Counted from the first letter of the stretch, positions 15,806 through 25,084 are shown. The stretch: DNA of 64,000 nt from Thalassobaculum fulvum (GCF_014652915.1 NZ_BMZS01000002.1:292590-356589); one strand, 5' to 3'. Numbers and translations: made by a program. The notes: generated from the letters alone by a model not told the origin.

Positions 15806-16564
15806 TCATTGTGTGGTCGACCGCAGCCGGGTCGCAATCGCGGTCAGGATCAGAAAGACGGCGCAGAGCGCCGCAAACCTGGACCACGGCCCGAGCCTCG
15901 GCCAGAGATTGAAAACCGACGCCCGCTCGGCGCGGCAAACGACCGGGCTGACCCCACTTGCCTTCGCAAGCTGGATTGGCTCGTACAGAACGAAGACATC
16001 GAGGCGGTCACCGGCACCTGACTTGGCGACGTTCTTCTCGACCAGGACACTGAAGGCGTAGGAGAGGTTCTGGTTGAAGTCGGCGATCTTTACGACAACG
16101 TCGGAAAACGGGGCCGCTTCCTTGTTGGTTGAGGCTGGGTCCTTGCAGAGGTCGCCCGGGCAGGGCTGGCCGGACAGACCGTGAAACGCCAAGTTCTCGG
16201 CTTGGTAGTCGCGCTCGAAGACCACGCCGCGAAGCGCCTTCTGCGTGCCCGTCGAGAATCCCAGGTTCAACGTCTGCGGCGCGTTGCCGACGGCGATCAG
16301 CCTCACGGGCACGACCGTAGTGCCCGGATCCTTCCCGCGCTGCGGGGCATCCTTCTCGATGATCAGGCGACACTCGTCGAACCAGGCAGCGAAGATCGCC
16401 TTCAGCGACGTCTCGCTCAAGGCGACGAACGGAACGATCAGCGCCAGCACCGCCGTTGCGATAGGCTTTGACCACAGCTTCTTGACGGCCTCCCAACCGC
16501 CCGACGACCCCGGTTCCCGGGGCGGGTCAGCCGCGCCTTCGTCTTTGGGCGGAGCAACAGACAT
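15806..16564 (-). CDS. Two-span membrane protein of unknown function
   Basis: 252 residues. A short cytoplasmic head rich in Pro, Glu and Asp is followed by a membrane segment at about 34-55 (PIATAVLALIVPFVALSETS). A roughly 160-residue periplasmic domain contains CPGDLCKD, and a second membrane segment lies at about 224-245 (FAALCAVFLILTAIATRL). The layout suggests a domain held in the periplasm between two spans. No family was recognised. It is upstream of and in line with the exported protein at 14868-15785, which might be its partner. Confidence 0.65.
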   Translation of the reverse strand: MSVAPPKDEGAADPPREPGSSGGWEAVKKLWSKPIATAVLALIVPFVALSETSLKAIFAAWFDECRLIIEKDAPQRGKDPGTTVVPVRLIAVGNAPQTLNLGFSTGTQKALRGVVFERDYQAENLAFHGLSGQPCPGDLCKDPASTNKEAAPFSDVVVKIADFNQNLSYAFSVLVEKNVAKSGAGDRLDVFVLYEPIQLAKASGVSPVVCRAERASVFNLWPRLGPWSRFAALCAVFLILTAIATRLRSTTQ

Positions 16565-16981
16565 CTACCGACCCTCATCGACCTGATCGTTTCGGTGCAG
16601 ATCGTCCTGATGACCAATCGAGCAACGGCGCAGAGTCACTCTGTCCAAGACAATCATTGCCGCTCGACTTCGACCCACTCTCGGAAGTCTTGCACCGCAG
16701 TCACTGCCGTCGCAACCTCTGATAGGCTAAGGCCCGGTCCACCGGCGGGCTGCCCGGACTTGTGCGGACACTTCGCCGTCGGCGAAATCCGTTTCGGTCC
16801 GACAGCATCCGGACGACCGCACTGGCGTATGATTGAGCACTGCAGACGCTCTTCTGCCCTCGCCTTGGGCACCGGATCGCGGCGGCGCTCGACGATCCGC
16901 CGCTTGGGCCGATGGCACAGGGCTTGCGGATCGGGCGGGCGCTTCGCCGGCGGACGGCGGCAACACGAGGGAGCAGGGACC
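16565..16981. other. Intergenic region without recognisable gene
   Basis: This 417-base gap separates the divergent membrane-protein gene from the ABC substrate-binding gene. Open frames here lack coding character and ribosome sites. AGGGAGCAGGGACC, just before 16982, is the ribosome site of the next gene. No palindrome or riboswitch-like fold stood out by eye. Confidence 0.5.
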
Positions 16982-18013
16982 ATGCGGATGCATCGGATCG
17001 GCGCGGCGATGGCCGCATTTGCGACGTTTGCGGTATTCACCCTGGCCACGGCCGGAGCGGCGCTCGCCGACACGGCGGTCAAGTTCGCGCTGGACTGGAA
17101 GTTCGAGGGACCGTCGGCGCCCTACTTCGTCGCCATCGACAAGGGCTACTACAAGGCCGAGGGGCTGGACGTCACCGTCGACACCGGCCCGGGCTCGGTC
17201 GCCGGCATCGGCCGGGTGGCCGCCGGCACCTACCCGCTCGGCTTCTTCGACATCAACTCGCTGGTGAAGTTCCGCGACCAGAACCCGGACAAGGCGGTCA
17301 AGGCGGTGCTGATGGTCTACGACCGGCCGCCGTTCGCGATCGTGACGGTTGCCAGGACCGGCATCGCCAAGCCGAAGGACCTGGAGGGCCGCATCCTCGG
17401 CGCCCCGGCCCCCGACGGCGCCTACGCCCAGTGGAAGGCGTTCGTGAAGGAGAACGGCATCGACGCCGCCAAGGTGACCATCGAGAACGTCGGCTTCCCG
17501 GTGCGCGAGCCGATGCTGGCCAACGGCGACGTCGACGCCATCACCGGCTTCTCGTTCTCGTCCTACTTCAACCTGCAGCTCCGCGGCGTGAAGCCGGAGG
17601 ACATCAAGGTCATGCTGATGGCCGACTACGGCCTGGTGCTGTACGGCAATGCCATCATGGTCAACCCGGAGTTCGCCGCCGCCAACCCGGAGGTCGTCGC
17701 CAGGTTCGTGCGCGCCACCATCAAGGGCATGCAGGACACGGTGAAGGACCCGGACAGCGCCATCGACTCGGTCATGAAGCGCAACGAGACCGCCGACCGG
17801 GCGACCGAGCTGGCCCGCCTGAAGATGGCGATCCGCGACAACATCGCCACGCCGTGGGTGATGGCCAACGGCTTCGGCGCCGTCGACCCGGCTAGGCTGG
17901 CCGCCTCGATCGACCAGATCGCGGTGACCTACGAGTTCACCAACCGCCCGAAGCCGGAGGACGTGTTCACCGCCGAATACCTGCCGGCGGCGGCCGACCG
18001 CATGCTGAAGTAG
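16982..18013 (+). CDS. ABC transporter substrate-binding protein, NMT1/THI5-like
   Basis: 343 residues from the ATG at 16982, after AGGGAGCAGGGACC. A signal peptide is clear (MAAFATFAVFTLATAGAALA-DT). The mature protein begins KFALDWKFEGPSAPYFVAID followed by KGYYKAEGLDV, the NMT1/THI5-like signature seen in receptors for pyrimidine precursors, riboflavin, nitrate and sulfonates. It precedes the ATPase and permease genes and then xanthine dehydrogenase, so a purine or other nitrogen heterocycle is a reasonable but unproven substrate. A dispersed intergenic repeat separates it from the ATPase gene. Confidence 0.88.
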   Translation: MRMHRIGAAMAAFATFAVFTLATAGAALADTAVKFALDWKFEGPSAPYFVAIDKGYYKAEGLDVTVDTGPGSVAGIGRVAAGTYPLGFFDINSLVKFRDQNPDKAVKAVLMVYDRPPFAIVTVARTGIAKPKDLEGRILGAPAPDGAYAQWKAFVKENGIDAAKVTIENVGFPVREPMLANGDVDAITGFSFSSYFNLQLRGVKPEDIKVMLMADYGLVLYGNAIMVNPEFAAANPEVVARFVRATIKGMQDTVKDPDSAIDSVMKRNETADRATELARLKMAIRDNIATPWVMANGFGAVDPARLAASIDQIAVTYEFTNRPKPEDVFTAEYLPAAADRMLK

Positions 18014-18030
18014 TGGCCGTGGCGATGGAG

Positions 18031-18200
18031 CGGCGGGTGGGTCCCGGATCGTCCCGCTTCGGCGGGCCGTCCGGGATGACGACAGGGGGTGGGGGAATTC
18101 CGCCCATCCTTCCGCATCTATCGTCGCCCTTTCTCCGCCGTCATCCCGGGCCGGTTCGCCGCAGGCGGAACGGACCCGGGACCCACGTCGCGACGGGCAT
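18031..18200. repeat. Intergenic palindromic repeat, full copy
   Basis: The left half (GCGGGTGGGTCCCGG to GTCCGGGATGACGAC) and the right half (CGTCATCCCGGGCC to GACCCGGGACCCACG) form nested inverted arms. It fills most of the gap between the substrate-binding and ATPase genes of the ABC operon. Confidence 0.75.
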
Positions 18201-18212
18201 CGGAGCCCCTGC

Positions 18213-19019
18213 ATGAGCACCCCCTTCGTCGCCCTCGACGACGTCACCCTGACCTACCCCGGTCGATCCGGTGGGGGCGCATCGGGCGACGTGACGGCCC
18301 TGCAGGGTGCCAGCCTTTCGGTCGGGCGCGGCGAGTTCGCCGCCGTGGTCGGCCCGTCGGGCTGCGGCAAGTCGACCCTGATGAAGCTGGTCACCGGGCT
18401 GGTACGGCCGACCGCCGGCCGGGTCGCGGTCGACGGCGCCGCGGTCGGGGGGCCGGTGAAGATCGCCGGCATGGCGTTCCAGAACCCGAACCTGCTGCCG
18501 TGGCGCTCGGTGATCGACAACGTGCTGCTGCCGCTGGAGATCGTCGAACCGCACCGCCGCCGGTTCCGGGCCGAGAAGAAGCAGTACCGGCAGCGCGCCG
18601 AGGAGCTGCTGGCGACCGTCGGCCTCGGCGGCTTCGGCGACCGCTTCCCGTGGGAGCTGTCGGGCGGCATGCAGCAGCGCGCCTCGCTGTGCCGGGCGCT
18701 GATCCACGAGCCGGCGCTGCTGATGCTGGACGAGCCGTTCGCCGCCCTCGACGCCTTCACCCGCGAGGAGCTGTGGTGCGTGCTGCGCGACCTCTGGCAG
18801 CGCATCGGCTTCACGGTGATCCTGGTGACCCACGACCTGCGCGAGGCCGCGTTCCTGGCCGACACCATCCACGTGATGAGCGCCCGCCCCGGCCGGATCG
18901 TCACCACCCGCCGGGTCGAGTTCCCGCGCCCGCGCGACCTCGAGGTCTGCTTCGAGCCCGGCTTCGTCGACCTGGTGCACGAGCTGCGCGGCCGCATCGC
19001 CGATGTGAGGGCGGCATGA
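18213..19019 (+). CDS. ABC transporter ATP-binding protein (NitT/TauT type)
   Basis: 268 residues. Walker A GPSGCGKST at 47-55, the Q-loop in MAFQNPNLLPWRSV, signature LSGGMQQRASLCRAL, Walker B LLMLDEPFAALD and the switch histidine in ILVTHDLREA are all intact. The order of motifs and the MQQRASLCRAL form fit the nitrate/sulfonate/taurine-type importer ATPases. The stop overlaps the start of the permease gene (ATGA). It energises import with the receptor at 16982 and the permease at 19016. Confidence 0.92.
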   Translation: MSTPFVALDDVTLTYPGRSGGGASGDVTALQGASLSVGRGEFAAVVGPSGCGKSTLMKLVTGLVRPTAGRVAVDGAAVGGPVKIAGMAFQNPNLLPWRSVIDNVLLPLEIVEPHRRRFRAEKKQYRQRAEELLATVGLGGFGDRFPWELSGGMQQRASLCRALIHEPALLMLDEPFAALDAFTREELWCVLRDLWQRIGFTVILVTHDLREAAFLADTIHVMSARPGRIVTTRRVEFPRPRDLEVCFEPGFVDLVHELRGRIADVRAA

Positions 19020-19786
19020 CCGCGACCCTGGAACGCCTGGCGCCGGTCTGGTTCACCGTCGCCCTGTTCGCGGTCTGGGAGGCGACCTGCCGGCTGCTGG
19101 AGGTCGACCCGTTCATCCTGCCGGCACCGTCCGAGGTGTTCGGCGCCCTGGTGCAGTACTGGCGGCCGGTGCTGCGGCATTCGCTGGTGACGCTGTGGAC
19201 CACCATGGCCGGCTTCGCTCTCGCGGTCGTCTTCGGCATCGCGCTGGGGCTGGTGGTCGGCTGGTCGCGCACGGTCTACCGCGGCATCTACCCGGTGATG
19301 GTCGGCTTCAACACCATCCCCAAGGTGGCGGTGGTGCCGGTGCTGGTGATCTGGTTCGGGATCGGCGAGGTCCCGGCGATCCTGACCGCGTTCCTGATCT
19401 CGTTCTTCCCGATCGTGGTCAACGTCGCCACCGGCCTCGCCACCATGGAGCCGGAGCTGGAGGACGTGCTGCGCGCGCTCGGCGCCCGCAAGCTCGACAT
19501 CATGCTGAAGGTCGGGATCCCGCGGACCACGCCGTACCTGTTCGGCGCGCTGAAGGTGGCGATCACGCTGGCCTTCGTCGGCTCGGTGGTGTCCGAGACC
19601 ATCGCCGCCAACGCCGGCATCGGCTTCCTGATGGCGCAGGCCGGCTCGAACTTCCAGATGCCGCTGGTGTTCGCCGGGCTGGTCGCGCTGGCGGTCGAGG
19701 GCATCGCCATGTACGGCGTGTTCGCGCTGGTCGAGCGCCGGATGACCCGCTGGGCATTCCGCTCGTCGGGCAGCGCCGCGGCGTAG
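19016..19786 (+). CDS. ABC transporter permease (NitT/TauT type)
   Basis: 256 residues with about six hydrophobic segments. The EAA-like cytoplasmic loop is seen as LEDVLRALGARKLDIMLKVG followed by IPRTTPYLFGALK. The phrase FNTIPKVAVVPVLVIWFGIG is typical of permeases in the NMT1/THI5, sulfonate and nitrate group. It overlaps the ATPase gene by four bases and is followed 45 bases later by xdhA, so transport and xanthine oxidation may be co-transcribed. Confidence 0.92.
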   Translation: MTATLERLAPVWFTVALFAVWEATCRLLEVDPFILPAPSEVFGALVQYWRPVLRHSLVTLWTTMAGFALAVVFGIALGLVVGWSRTVYRGIYPVMVGFNTIPKVAVVPVLVIWFGIGEVPAILTAFLISFFPIVVNVATGLATMEPELEDVLRALGARKLDIMLKVGIPRTTPYLFGALKVAITLAFVGSVVSETIAANAGIGFLMAQAGSNFQMPLVFAGLVALAVEGIAMYGVFALVERRMTRWAFRSSGSAAA

Positions 19787-19831
19787 TCGGCGGCGTCTGG
19801 CGCTTGCCCGCAACGCGTGTAAGCTGACCGG

Positions 19832-21235
19832 ATGATCAAGGGAGCGGTCCGGTTCCGGCTGAACGGGCAGGAGGTCGCGGTGGAGCGCACCTCGCCCACC
19901 GCCACCGTGCTCGACTGGCTGCGCGAGACCCGCCACCTGACCGGCACCAAGGAGGGCTGCGCCGAGGGCGACTGCGGCGCCTGCACGATCGCGATCGCAT
20001 CGGCGGGCGGCGGTTGGCGCGCCGTCAATTCCTGCCTGATGCTGCTGCCACAGCTCGACGGCTGCTCGGTAGTGACGGTCGAGGGGCTCGGCGGGCCGGA
20101 CGGCACGCCGCACCCGGTGCAGACCGCGCTCGCCGAGTCCGACGCGACGCAGTGCGGGTTCTGTACGCCCGGCTTCGCCATGGCGATGTTCGCCTACGGC
20201 CAAGGGGGCGAGCCGGCCGACGACGGCCTGATCCACGAGGCGCTGGCCGGGAATCTCTGCCGCTGCACCGGCTACCGGCCGATCGTCGAGGCCTGTCGGA
20301 TCATCGCCGTCGGCGCGCCGGTCGCGGCCGGCGATCCGATCCGGGCCGGCACCGCGTTCGGCGACGGCTCCCGCCGGTTCCTCGCACCCGACACCCTCGA
20401 CGAGCTGACCGCGGTCGCGGCCGCCCACCCGGATGCCTGGATCCTCGGCGGCGGCACCGACCTCGGCATCGCCGTCACCAAGCGCCGCGCCCGGCCGGAC
20501 GTGGTGATCTCGACCGCCCGGGTGCCGGAGTTGCGGCGGATCGAGACGACCGGCGACGCGCTGGTGCTCGGCGGCGCCGTCACCTACAGCGCGGCGCTGC
20601 CGCATCTCGACGCCGCCTTCCCGGCGTTCGGCGCGCTGGTGCGGCGGATCGGCTCGCGGCAGATCCGCAACCTCGGCACGATCGCCGGCAACCTGGCGAA
20701 CGCCTCGCCGATCGGCGACACCCCGCCCTGCCTGATGGCGCTGGACGCCGCGGTCGAGCTGGTCTCGGCCGCGGGCCGGCGCACGGTGTCGGCCGACGGC
20801 TTCGTGACCGGTTACCGCCGGACCGTGCTGCGGCCCGGCGAGGTGATCGCGGCGATCCGCATCCCCCGCCTGGCAGCCGGGCAGCACTTCGTCGCCTACA
20901 AGCTGTCGAAGCGTTTCGACCAGGACATCTCGGCAGTGGTCGCCGCGTTCCGGCTGACGGTCGCGGACGGGGTGCTGACCGAGCTGCGGGCGTACTACGG
21001 CGGCATGGCCGCGACCACGGCGCGCGCGGCGGCGGTCGAGGCGGCGCTGGTCGGCCGGCCGTGGACGGTCTCCGCGCTCGCCGGCATCGAAGCGGCGGTG
21101 GCGCAGGACTTCAGCCCGATCGACGACCAGCGCGCGACCACGAAGTACCGGCTGGCGGCGGCCGCCAACCTGCTGCGCCGGCTGCAGATGGAGACGTGCG
21201 ACGCGCCGGCCCCGGTCCGGCTGGAGGCGCTGTGA
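19832..21235 (+). CDS. xdhA: Xanthine dehydrogenase small subunit (2Fe-2S and FAD)
   Basis: 467 residues. The first [2Fe-2S] site is GCAEGDCGAC (Cys43, Cys48, Cys51) with Cys68. The second is TQCGFCTPGF (Cys108, Cys111) with NLCRCTGYRP (Cys143, Cys145). The FAD-binding part begins around residue 185 and shows ILGGGTDLGI and IRNLGTIAGNLANASPIGD. All eight iron ligands are present. With XdhB it oxidises hypoxanthine and xanthine to urate. The maturation factor XdhC is not encoded next to it. Confidence 0.95.
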   Translation: MIKGAVRFRLNGQEVAVERTSPTATVLDWLRETRHLTGTKEGCAEGDCGACTIAIASAGGGWRAVNSCLMLLPQLDGCSVVTVEGLGGPDGTPHPVQTALAESDATQCGFCTPGFAMAMFAYGQGGEPADDGLIHEALAGNLCRCTGYRPIVEACRIIAVGAPVAAGDPIRAGTAFGDGSRRFLAPDTLDELTAVAAAHPDAWILGGGTDLGIAVTKRRARPDVVISTARVPELRRIETTGDALVLGGAVTYSAALPHLDAAFPAFGALVRRIGSRQIRNLGTIAGNLANASPIGDTPPCLMALDAAVELVSAAGRRTVSADGFVTGYRRTVLRPGEVIAAIRIPRLAAGQHFVAYKLSKRFDQDISAVVAAFRLTVADGVLTELRAYYGGMAATTARAAAVEAALVGRPWTVSALAGIEAAVAQDFSPIDDQRATTKYRLAAAANLLRRLQMETCDAPAPVRLEAL

Positions 21236-21249
21236 TGTTGGGCACGAGG

Positions 21250-21420
21250 CAACGCCCGTCGCTTCGTGGGTTCCGGATCCGTCTCGCCTACGGCGATCCG
21301 GTCCGGAATGACGACAATGAAGGTCGGGAAGCGGGCAGCCTCTTCTTCTGTCGTCATTCCGGACGGGCGCGCCGCCCCGGCGCGGTCGATCCGGAACCCA
21401 CGAAGCGACCGGCCTCTGTC
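21250..21420. repeat. Intergenic palindromic repeat, full copy
   Basis: The left half runs from CGCTTCGTGGGTTCCGG to GTCCGGAATGACGAC. The right half runs from CGTCATTCCGGACGG to CCGGAACCCACGAAGCG. It lies between xdhA and xdhB, inside what should be one operon, so the transcript would carry a large hairpin between the two subunits. Confidence 0.85.
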
Positions 21421-21434
21421 ACCGCGGAGGCCCC

Positions 21435-23747
21435 ATGAACGCCCCCACCTCCCCGCGCCGCGGCGCGCACGCCTCGGTCCGGCACGACAGCGCCGCCGGG
21501 CACGTCAGCGGCCGGGCGGTGTATCTCGACGACATGCCGCTCCCCACCAACGCCCTGCACGCCGCCCTGGTGCTGAGCCCGCACGCCCACGCCCGGATCC
21601 GCGCGATCGACTTGGCCGCCGCGCTGGAAGTGCCCGGCGTGGTCGCCGCGGTCACCGCCGGCGACATCCCCGGCGTCAACGATATCGGCCCGATCCTGAA
21701 GGGCGAGCCGGCGCTGGCCGAGGGCGTCGCCGAGTACGCCGGCCACCCGGTCGCCGCGATCGCCGCCGAGACCCTGGAGGCGGCCCGCGAAGCCGCCGCC
21801 CTGGTCGCGGTCGACTGGGAGGAGCTGCCGGCGGTGCTGAGCGTCGAGGAGGCGCTGGCGGCGGAATCGTTCGTTGCCCCGCCGCAGGTGATGGCGCGCG
21901 GCAACCCGGAAGCCGCCCTCGGCCTCGCGCCGTTGCGGCTGTCGGGCGAGGTGCGCTGCGGCGGCCAGGATCATTTCTACCTGGAGGGCCAGATCGCCAT
22001 CGCGGTGCCGGGCGAGGACCGCGACATGCAGGTCTATTCCTCGACCCAGCACCCGACCGAGGTGCAGCACGGCGTCGCCCACCTGCTGGGCCTGCCGTTC
22101 GCCCAGGTGACCGTCGAGGTGCGGCGCATGGGCGGCGCGTTCGGCGGCAAGGAGAGCCAGGCGACCATAATCGCCGGCATCGCCGCCCTGCTGGCCTGGA
22201 AGGCCGGACGGCCGGTCAAGCTGCGCCTGCCCCGCGACGACGACATGCTGGCCACCGGCAAGCGCCACCCGTTCCTGATCCGCTACGACGTCGGGCTGGA
22301 CGCCGACGGCCGGCTGCTGGCCCTGGACCTCGTGCTGGCGGGCGACGCCGGCAACATCGCCGACCTGACGCCGGCCGTAGTCGCCCGCGCGCTCTGCCAC
22401 TCCGACAACTGCTACTGGATCCCCGACATCCGGGTGACCGGCCTCGCCTGCAAGACCAACAAGGTCTCGAACACCGCGTTCCGCGGCTTCGGCGGGCCGC
22501 AGGGCATGTTCGCGATCGAGGCGATCCTCGACGACGTGGCGCGGCACCTGAAGCTGCCGCTCGACACCGTGCGGGCCCGCAACTTCTACGGCGTCGAGGC
22601 GAACAACGTCACGCCCTACGGCATGACGGTCGAGGACAACATCATCGAGCGCGTGACCGGCGAGCTGGCGCGCAGCGTCGACCTGCCCGGCTGGCGCGCC
22701 GCGGTCGACGCCTTCAACGCCAGCAGCCCGGTCGTGAAGAAGGGCCTGGCGACGGTGCCGGTGAAGTTCGGCATCTCGTTCAACCTGCCGACCCTGAACC
22801 AGGCCGGCGCCCTGGTGCACGTCTACACCGACGGCAGCGTGCACCTGAACCACGGCGGCACCGAGATGGGCCAGGGCCTGTTCGTGAAGGTCGCCCAGGT
22901 GGTGGCCGAGGCGTTCAAGATCGACGTCGACAGGGTCCGGGTGTCGGCCACCAGCACGGCCAAGGTGCCGAACACCTCGGCGACCGCGGCGTCGTCGGGG
23001 TCGGACCTGAACGGCATGGCGGCGCTGGCCGCCGCAGAGACCATCAGGGGCCGCATGGTCGAGGTGATGGCCGAGCGCTTCGGCGTGCCGGCCGGCGAGG
23101 TGACGTTCGACGACGGCCGGGTGTTCGCCCGCAACGAGAGCCTGTCGTTCGGCGAGCTGGCGCAGCTCTGCTGGAGCCGTCGGGTGTCGCTGTCGTCGAC
23201 CGGCTTCTACCGCACCCCGAAGATCCACTGGGACGCCGCCACCTGCACCGGCCGGCCGTTCTTCTACTTCACCTACGGGGCGGCGGCGGCCGAGGTGGCG
23301 ATCGACACCCTGACCGGCGAGCTCAGGGTGCTGCGCGCCGAGCTGCTGCAGGACTGCGGAAATTCGCTGAACCCGGCGATCGACCGCGGCCAGATCGAGG
23401 GCGCGTTCGTGCAGGGCATGGGCTGGCTGACCTCGGAGGAGCTGTGGTGGGACGACCGCGGCCGGCTCGGCACCCACGGCCCGTCGACCTACAAGATCCC
23501 CGGCTCGCGCGACGTGCCGCCGGTGTTCAACACCCGGCTGCTGGCGGACGCCCCGAACCGCGAGGCCACGGTGATGCGCTCCAAGGCGGTCGGCGAGCCG
23601 CCGCTGATGCTGGCGCTGTCGGTCTGGCTGGCGATCCGCGACGCGGTGGCGAGCGTCGGGCCGCCGGGCGCGAAGGTCGAGCTGGACGCCCCGGCGACGC
23701 CGACCCGGGTGCTGGCGGCGGTGGAGCGGGTCAGGGGTGGGGGATAG
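21435..23747 (+). CDS. xdhB: Xanthine dehydrogenase molybdopterin-binding subunit
   Basis: 770 residues, the usual XdhB length. Molybdopterin-site signatures are GQDHFYLEGQIAIAVPGE, RRMGGAFGGKESQAT, FRGFGGPQGMFAIEAI and GGTEMGQGLFVKV. The catalytic glutamate is in the KAVGEPPLMLALSVWLAIRD segment near the C-terminus. These features distinguish xanthine dehydrogenase from aldehyde oxidases of the same family fairly well. The subunit partners with XdhA and links imported or internally made purines to the urate pathway at 9.1-11.8 kb. Confidence 0.95.
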   Translation: MNAPTSPRRGAHASVRHDSAAGHVSGRAVYLDDMPLPTNALHAALVLSPHAHARIRAIDLAAALEVPGVVAAVTAGDIPGVNDIGPILKGEPALAEGVAEYAGHPVAAIAAETLEAAREAAALVAVDWEELPAVLSVEEALAAESFVAPPQVMARGNPEAALGLAPLRLSGEVRCGGQDHFYLEGQIAIAVPGEDRDMQVYSSTQHPTEVQHGVAHLLGLPFAQVTVEVRRMGGAFGGKESQATIIAGIAALLAWKAGRPVKLRLPRDDDMLATGKRHPFLIRYDVGLDADGRLLALDLVLAGDAGNIADLTPAVVARALCHSDNCYWIPDIRVTGLACKTNKVSNTAFRGFGGPQGMFAIEAILDDVARHLKLPLDTVRARNFYGVEANNVTPYGMTVEDNIIERVTGELARSVDLPGWRAAVDAFNASSPVVKKGLATVPVKFGISFNLPTLNQAGALVHVYTDGSVHLNHGGTEMGQGLFVKVAQVVAEAFKIDVDRVRVSATSTAKVPNTSATAASSGSDLNGMAALAAAETIRGRMVEVMAERFGVPAGEVTFDDGRVFARNESLSFGELAQLCWSRRVSLSSTGFYRTPKIHWDAATCTGRPFFYFTYGAAAAEVAIDTLTGELRVLRAELLQDCGNSLNPAIDRGQIEGAFVQGMGWLTSEELWWDDRGRLGTHGPSTYKIPGSRDVPPVFNTRLLADAPNREATVMRSKAVGEPPLMLALSVWLAIRDAVASVGPPGAKVELDAPATPTRVLAAVERVRGGG

Positions 23748-23942
23748 CGGGAGAGAAACCAAGCGACCGGAGTCGACCCATTGCCGCCGTCGGCGCTTCA
23801 GGATCGTGATGGCGGCTTTTGGCACAAAGAGGATATTGCCTGGGTCGAAATTCCCTTCGTGATTTCCTAGGCACGGCGTCAGTCAAGAATTCACACGTTA
23901 TGATGCCGGTTGTCGGACCTGATTTCAGAAAGGCATCGAAGC

Positions 23943-24896
23943 ATGCCCGATCACGACCTTCATAGTTTCATGGCGCAGATTACGAATGAGATGGGATCTG
24001 AATACGATCGTATCTACGCACGCGCTGCACAGGATCCCGGGACCGCAGGCGATGAAGGCGAGGAAAATTGGGCAAGACTTTTCAAGGAGTGGTTGCCGCC
24101 AGCCTATCACGTCGAGACCAAGGGCAGGCTGATCGGACACGACGGGCGGATGTCGCCGCAGATCGACGTCGTTGTGCTTAAGCCTGCGTACCCAAGAAAG
24201 CTCCTGGAGAAGAAGATCTGGTTGGCAGGCGGTGTGGCTGCAGCGTTTGAATGCAAGACCACTATCACCGCCGCGCACGTGACAGCGTCGATAATAAGAT
24301 GCGCTGAATTCAAGGGGCTTTACGCCCCCCGAGAAGGGAGCCCGCGCGTTGAACTCCGATCACCGCTCATCTATGGACTTCTTGCGCATTCTCACAGTTG
24401 GAAGGGTGAAAAATCAAAACCCATCGAGAATATCCAAAGTGCTCTTGAGGCGACGGCGTCCAAAGTTGCGCATCCTCGGCTCGAGATGGATGTCCTATGT
24501 GTCGCTGATCTGGCGACTTGGTCCAAGATGTTGATATCGCGCTACGAGGCTGCTTGGAATCCAGACACCGAAGCAGAGTTGACTAAGGTGTTCGGTGCCG
24601 CATGTGGTCCAATGACGGCAATGAGCTGCAGTTCGCACGATTCAGCATCGCAAGATACCACCTTCCGTCCGGTTGGTGCCCTGCTCAACGACCTGACCCG
24701 CCAAATTGCATGGGCAGACCCGAACGTCCGTGACATTGCCGACTACTTCCGACTGGCGAATCTTGGAGGAAGCGGATCTGGCTCAATGCGACCATGGCCT
24801 CTCTCAACTTATTCTTCGACTGTCGCTCGGGAGATTGCGGCGGGCAGGCTCTCGAATGGAGTGCCATGGGATGAATGGTCAATCGGAGGACTGTGA
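23943..24896 (+). CDS. DUF6602 nuclease-like protein on a foreign segment
   Basis: 317 residues from the ATG at 23943 (AAAGG upstream); a TTG at 23910 would add eleven residues. The N-terminal half matches the DUF6602 pattern: GEENWARLFKEWLPPAYHVE, then SPQIDVVVLKP and AAFECKTT. Asp75 and Glu103-x-Lys105 form a PD-(D/E)xK-like nuclease motif, as in restriction-endonuclease-like folds. The C-terminal part is less clear. Base composition is lower in GC than that of the neighbours, and the flanks (23748-23942 and 24897-25084) are non-coding and equally atypical, so it probably arrived by transfer. A role in defence is possible but not shown. Confidence 0.65.
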   Translation: MPDHDLHSFMAQITNEMGSEYDRIYARAAQDPGTAGDEGEENWARLFKEWLPPAYHVETKGRLIGHDGRMSPQIDVVVLKPAYPRKLLEKKIWLAGGVAAAFECKTTITAAHVTASIIRCAEFKGLYAPREGSPRVELRSPLIYGLLAHSHSWKGEKSKPIENIQSALEATASKVAHPRLEMDVLCVADLATWSKMLISRYEAAWNPDTEAELTKVFGAACGPMTAMSCSSHDSASQDTTFRPVGALLNDLTRQIAWADPNVRDIADYFRLANLGGSGSGSMRPWPLSTYSSTVAREIAAGRLSNGVPWDEWSIGGL

Positions 24897-25084
24897 TCAC
24901 CGTGACTGGTAGGATACAGGATTACCGTGGCGAAACTCGTCAAGCCGCTATGGTCTCAATTGCCGGCTGCGCTCCCTGACAAGCAAAGACCGCTTTGTGG
25001 CGCCTATCTGACATTGCCAGTTCGGTTCCCGAACGACCGCTTCCCACCCAAACCCGCCAACCCTGCTCCTTTCCAGAGCCTCCC

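Noticed and set aside
18254-20887. Very long open frame on the minus strand opposite the ABC transporter and xdhA
   Set aside because: It is antisense to genes with clear motifs, has low-complexity His/Arg/Gln-rich content and is a by-product of high GC.
23761-23840. Gene remnant in the gap after xdhB
   Set aside because: A short minus-strand peptide is open but too short and without recognisable homology; treated as non-coding flank.
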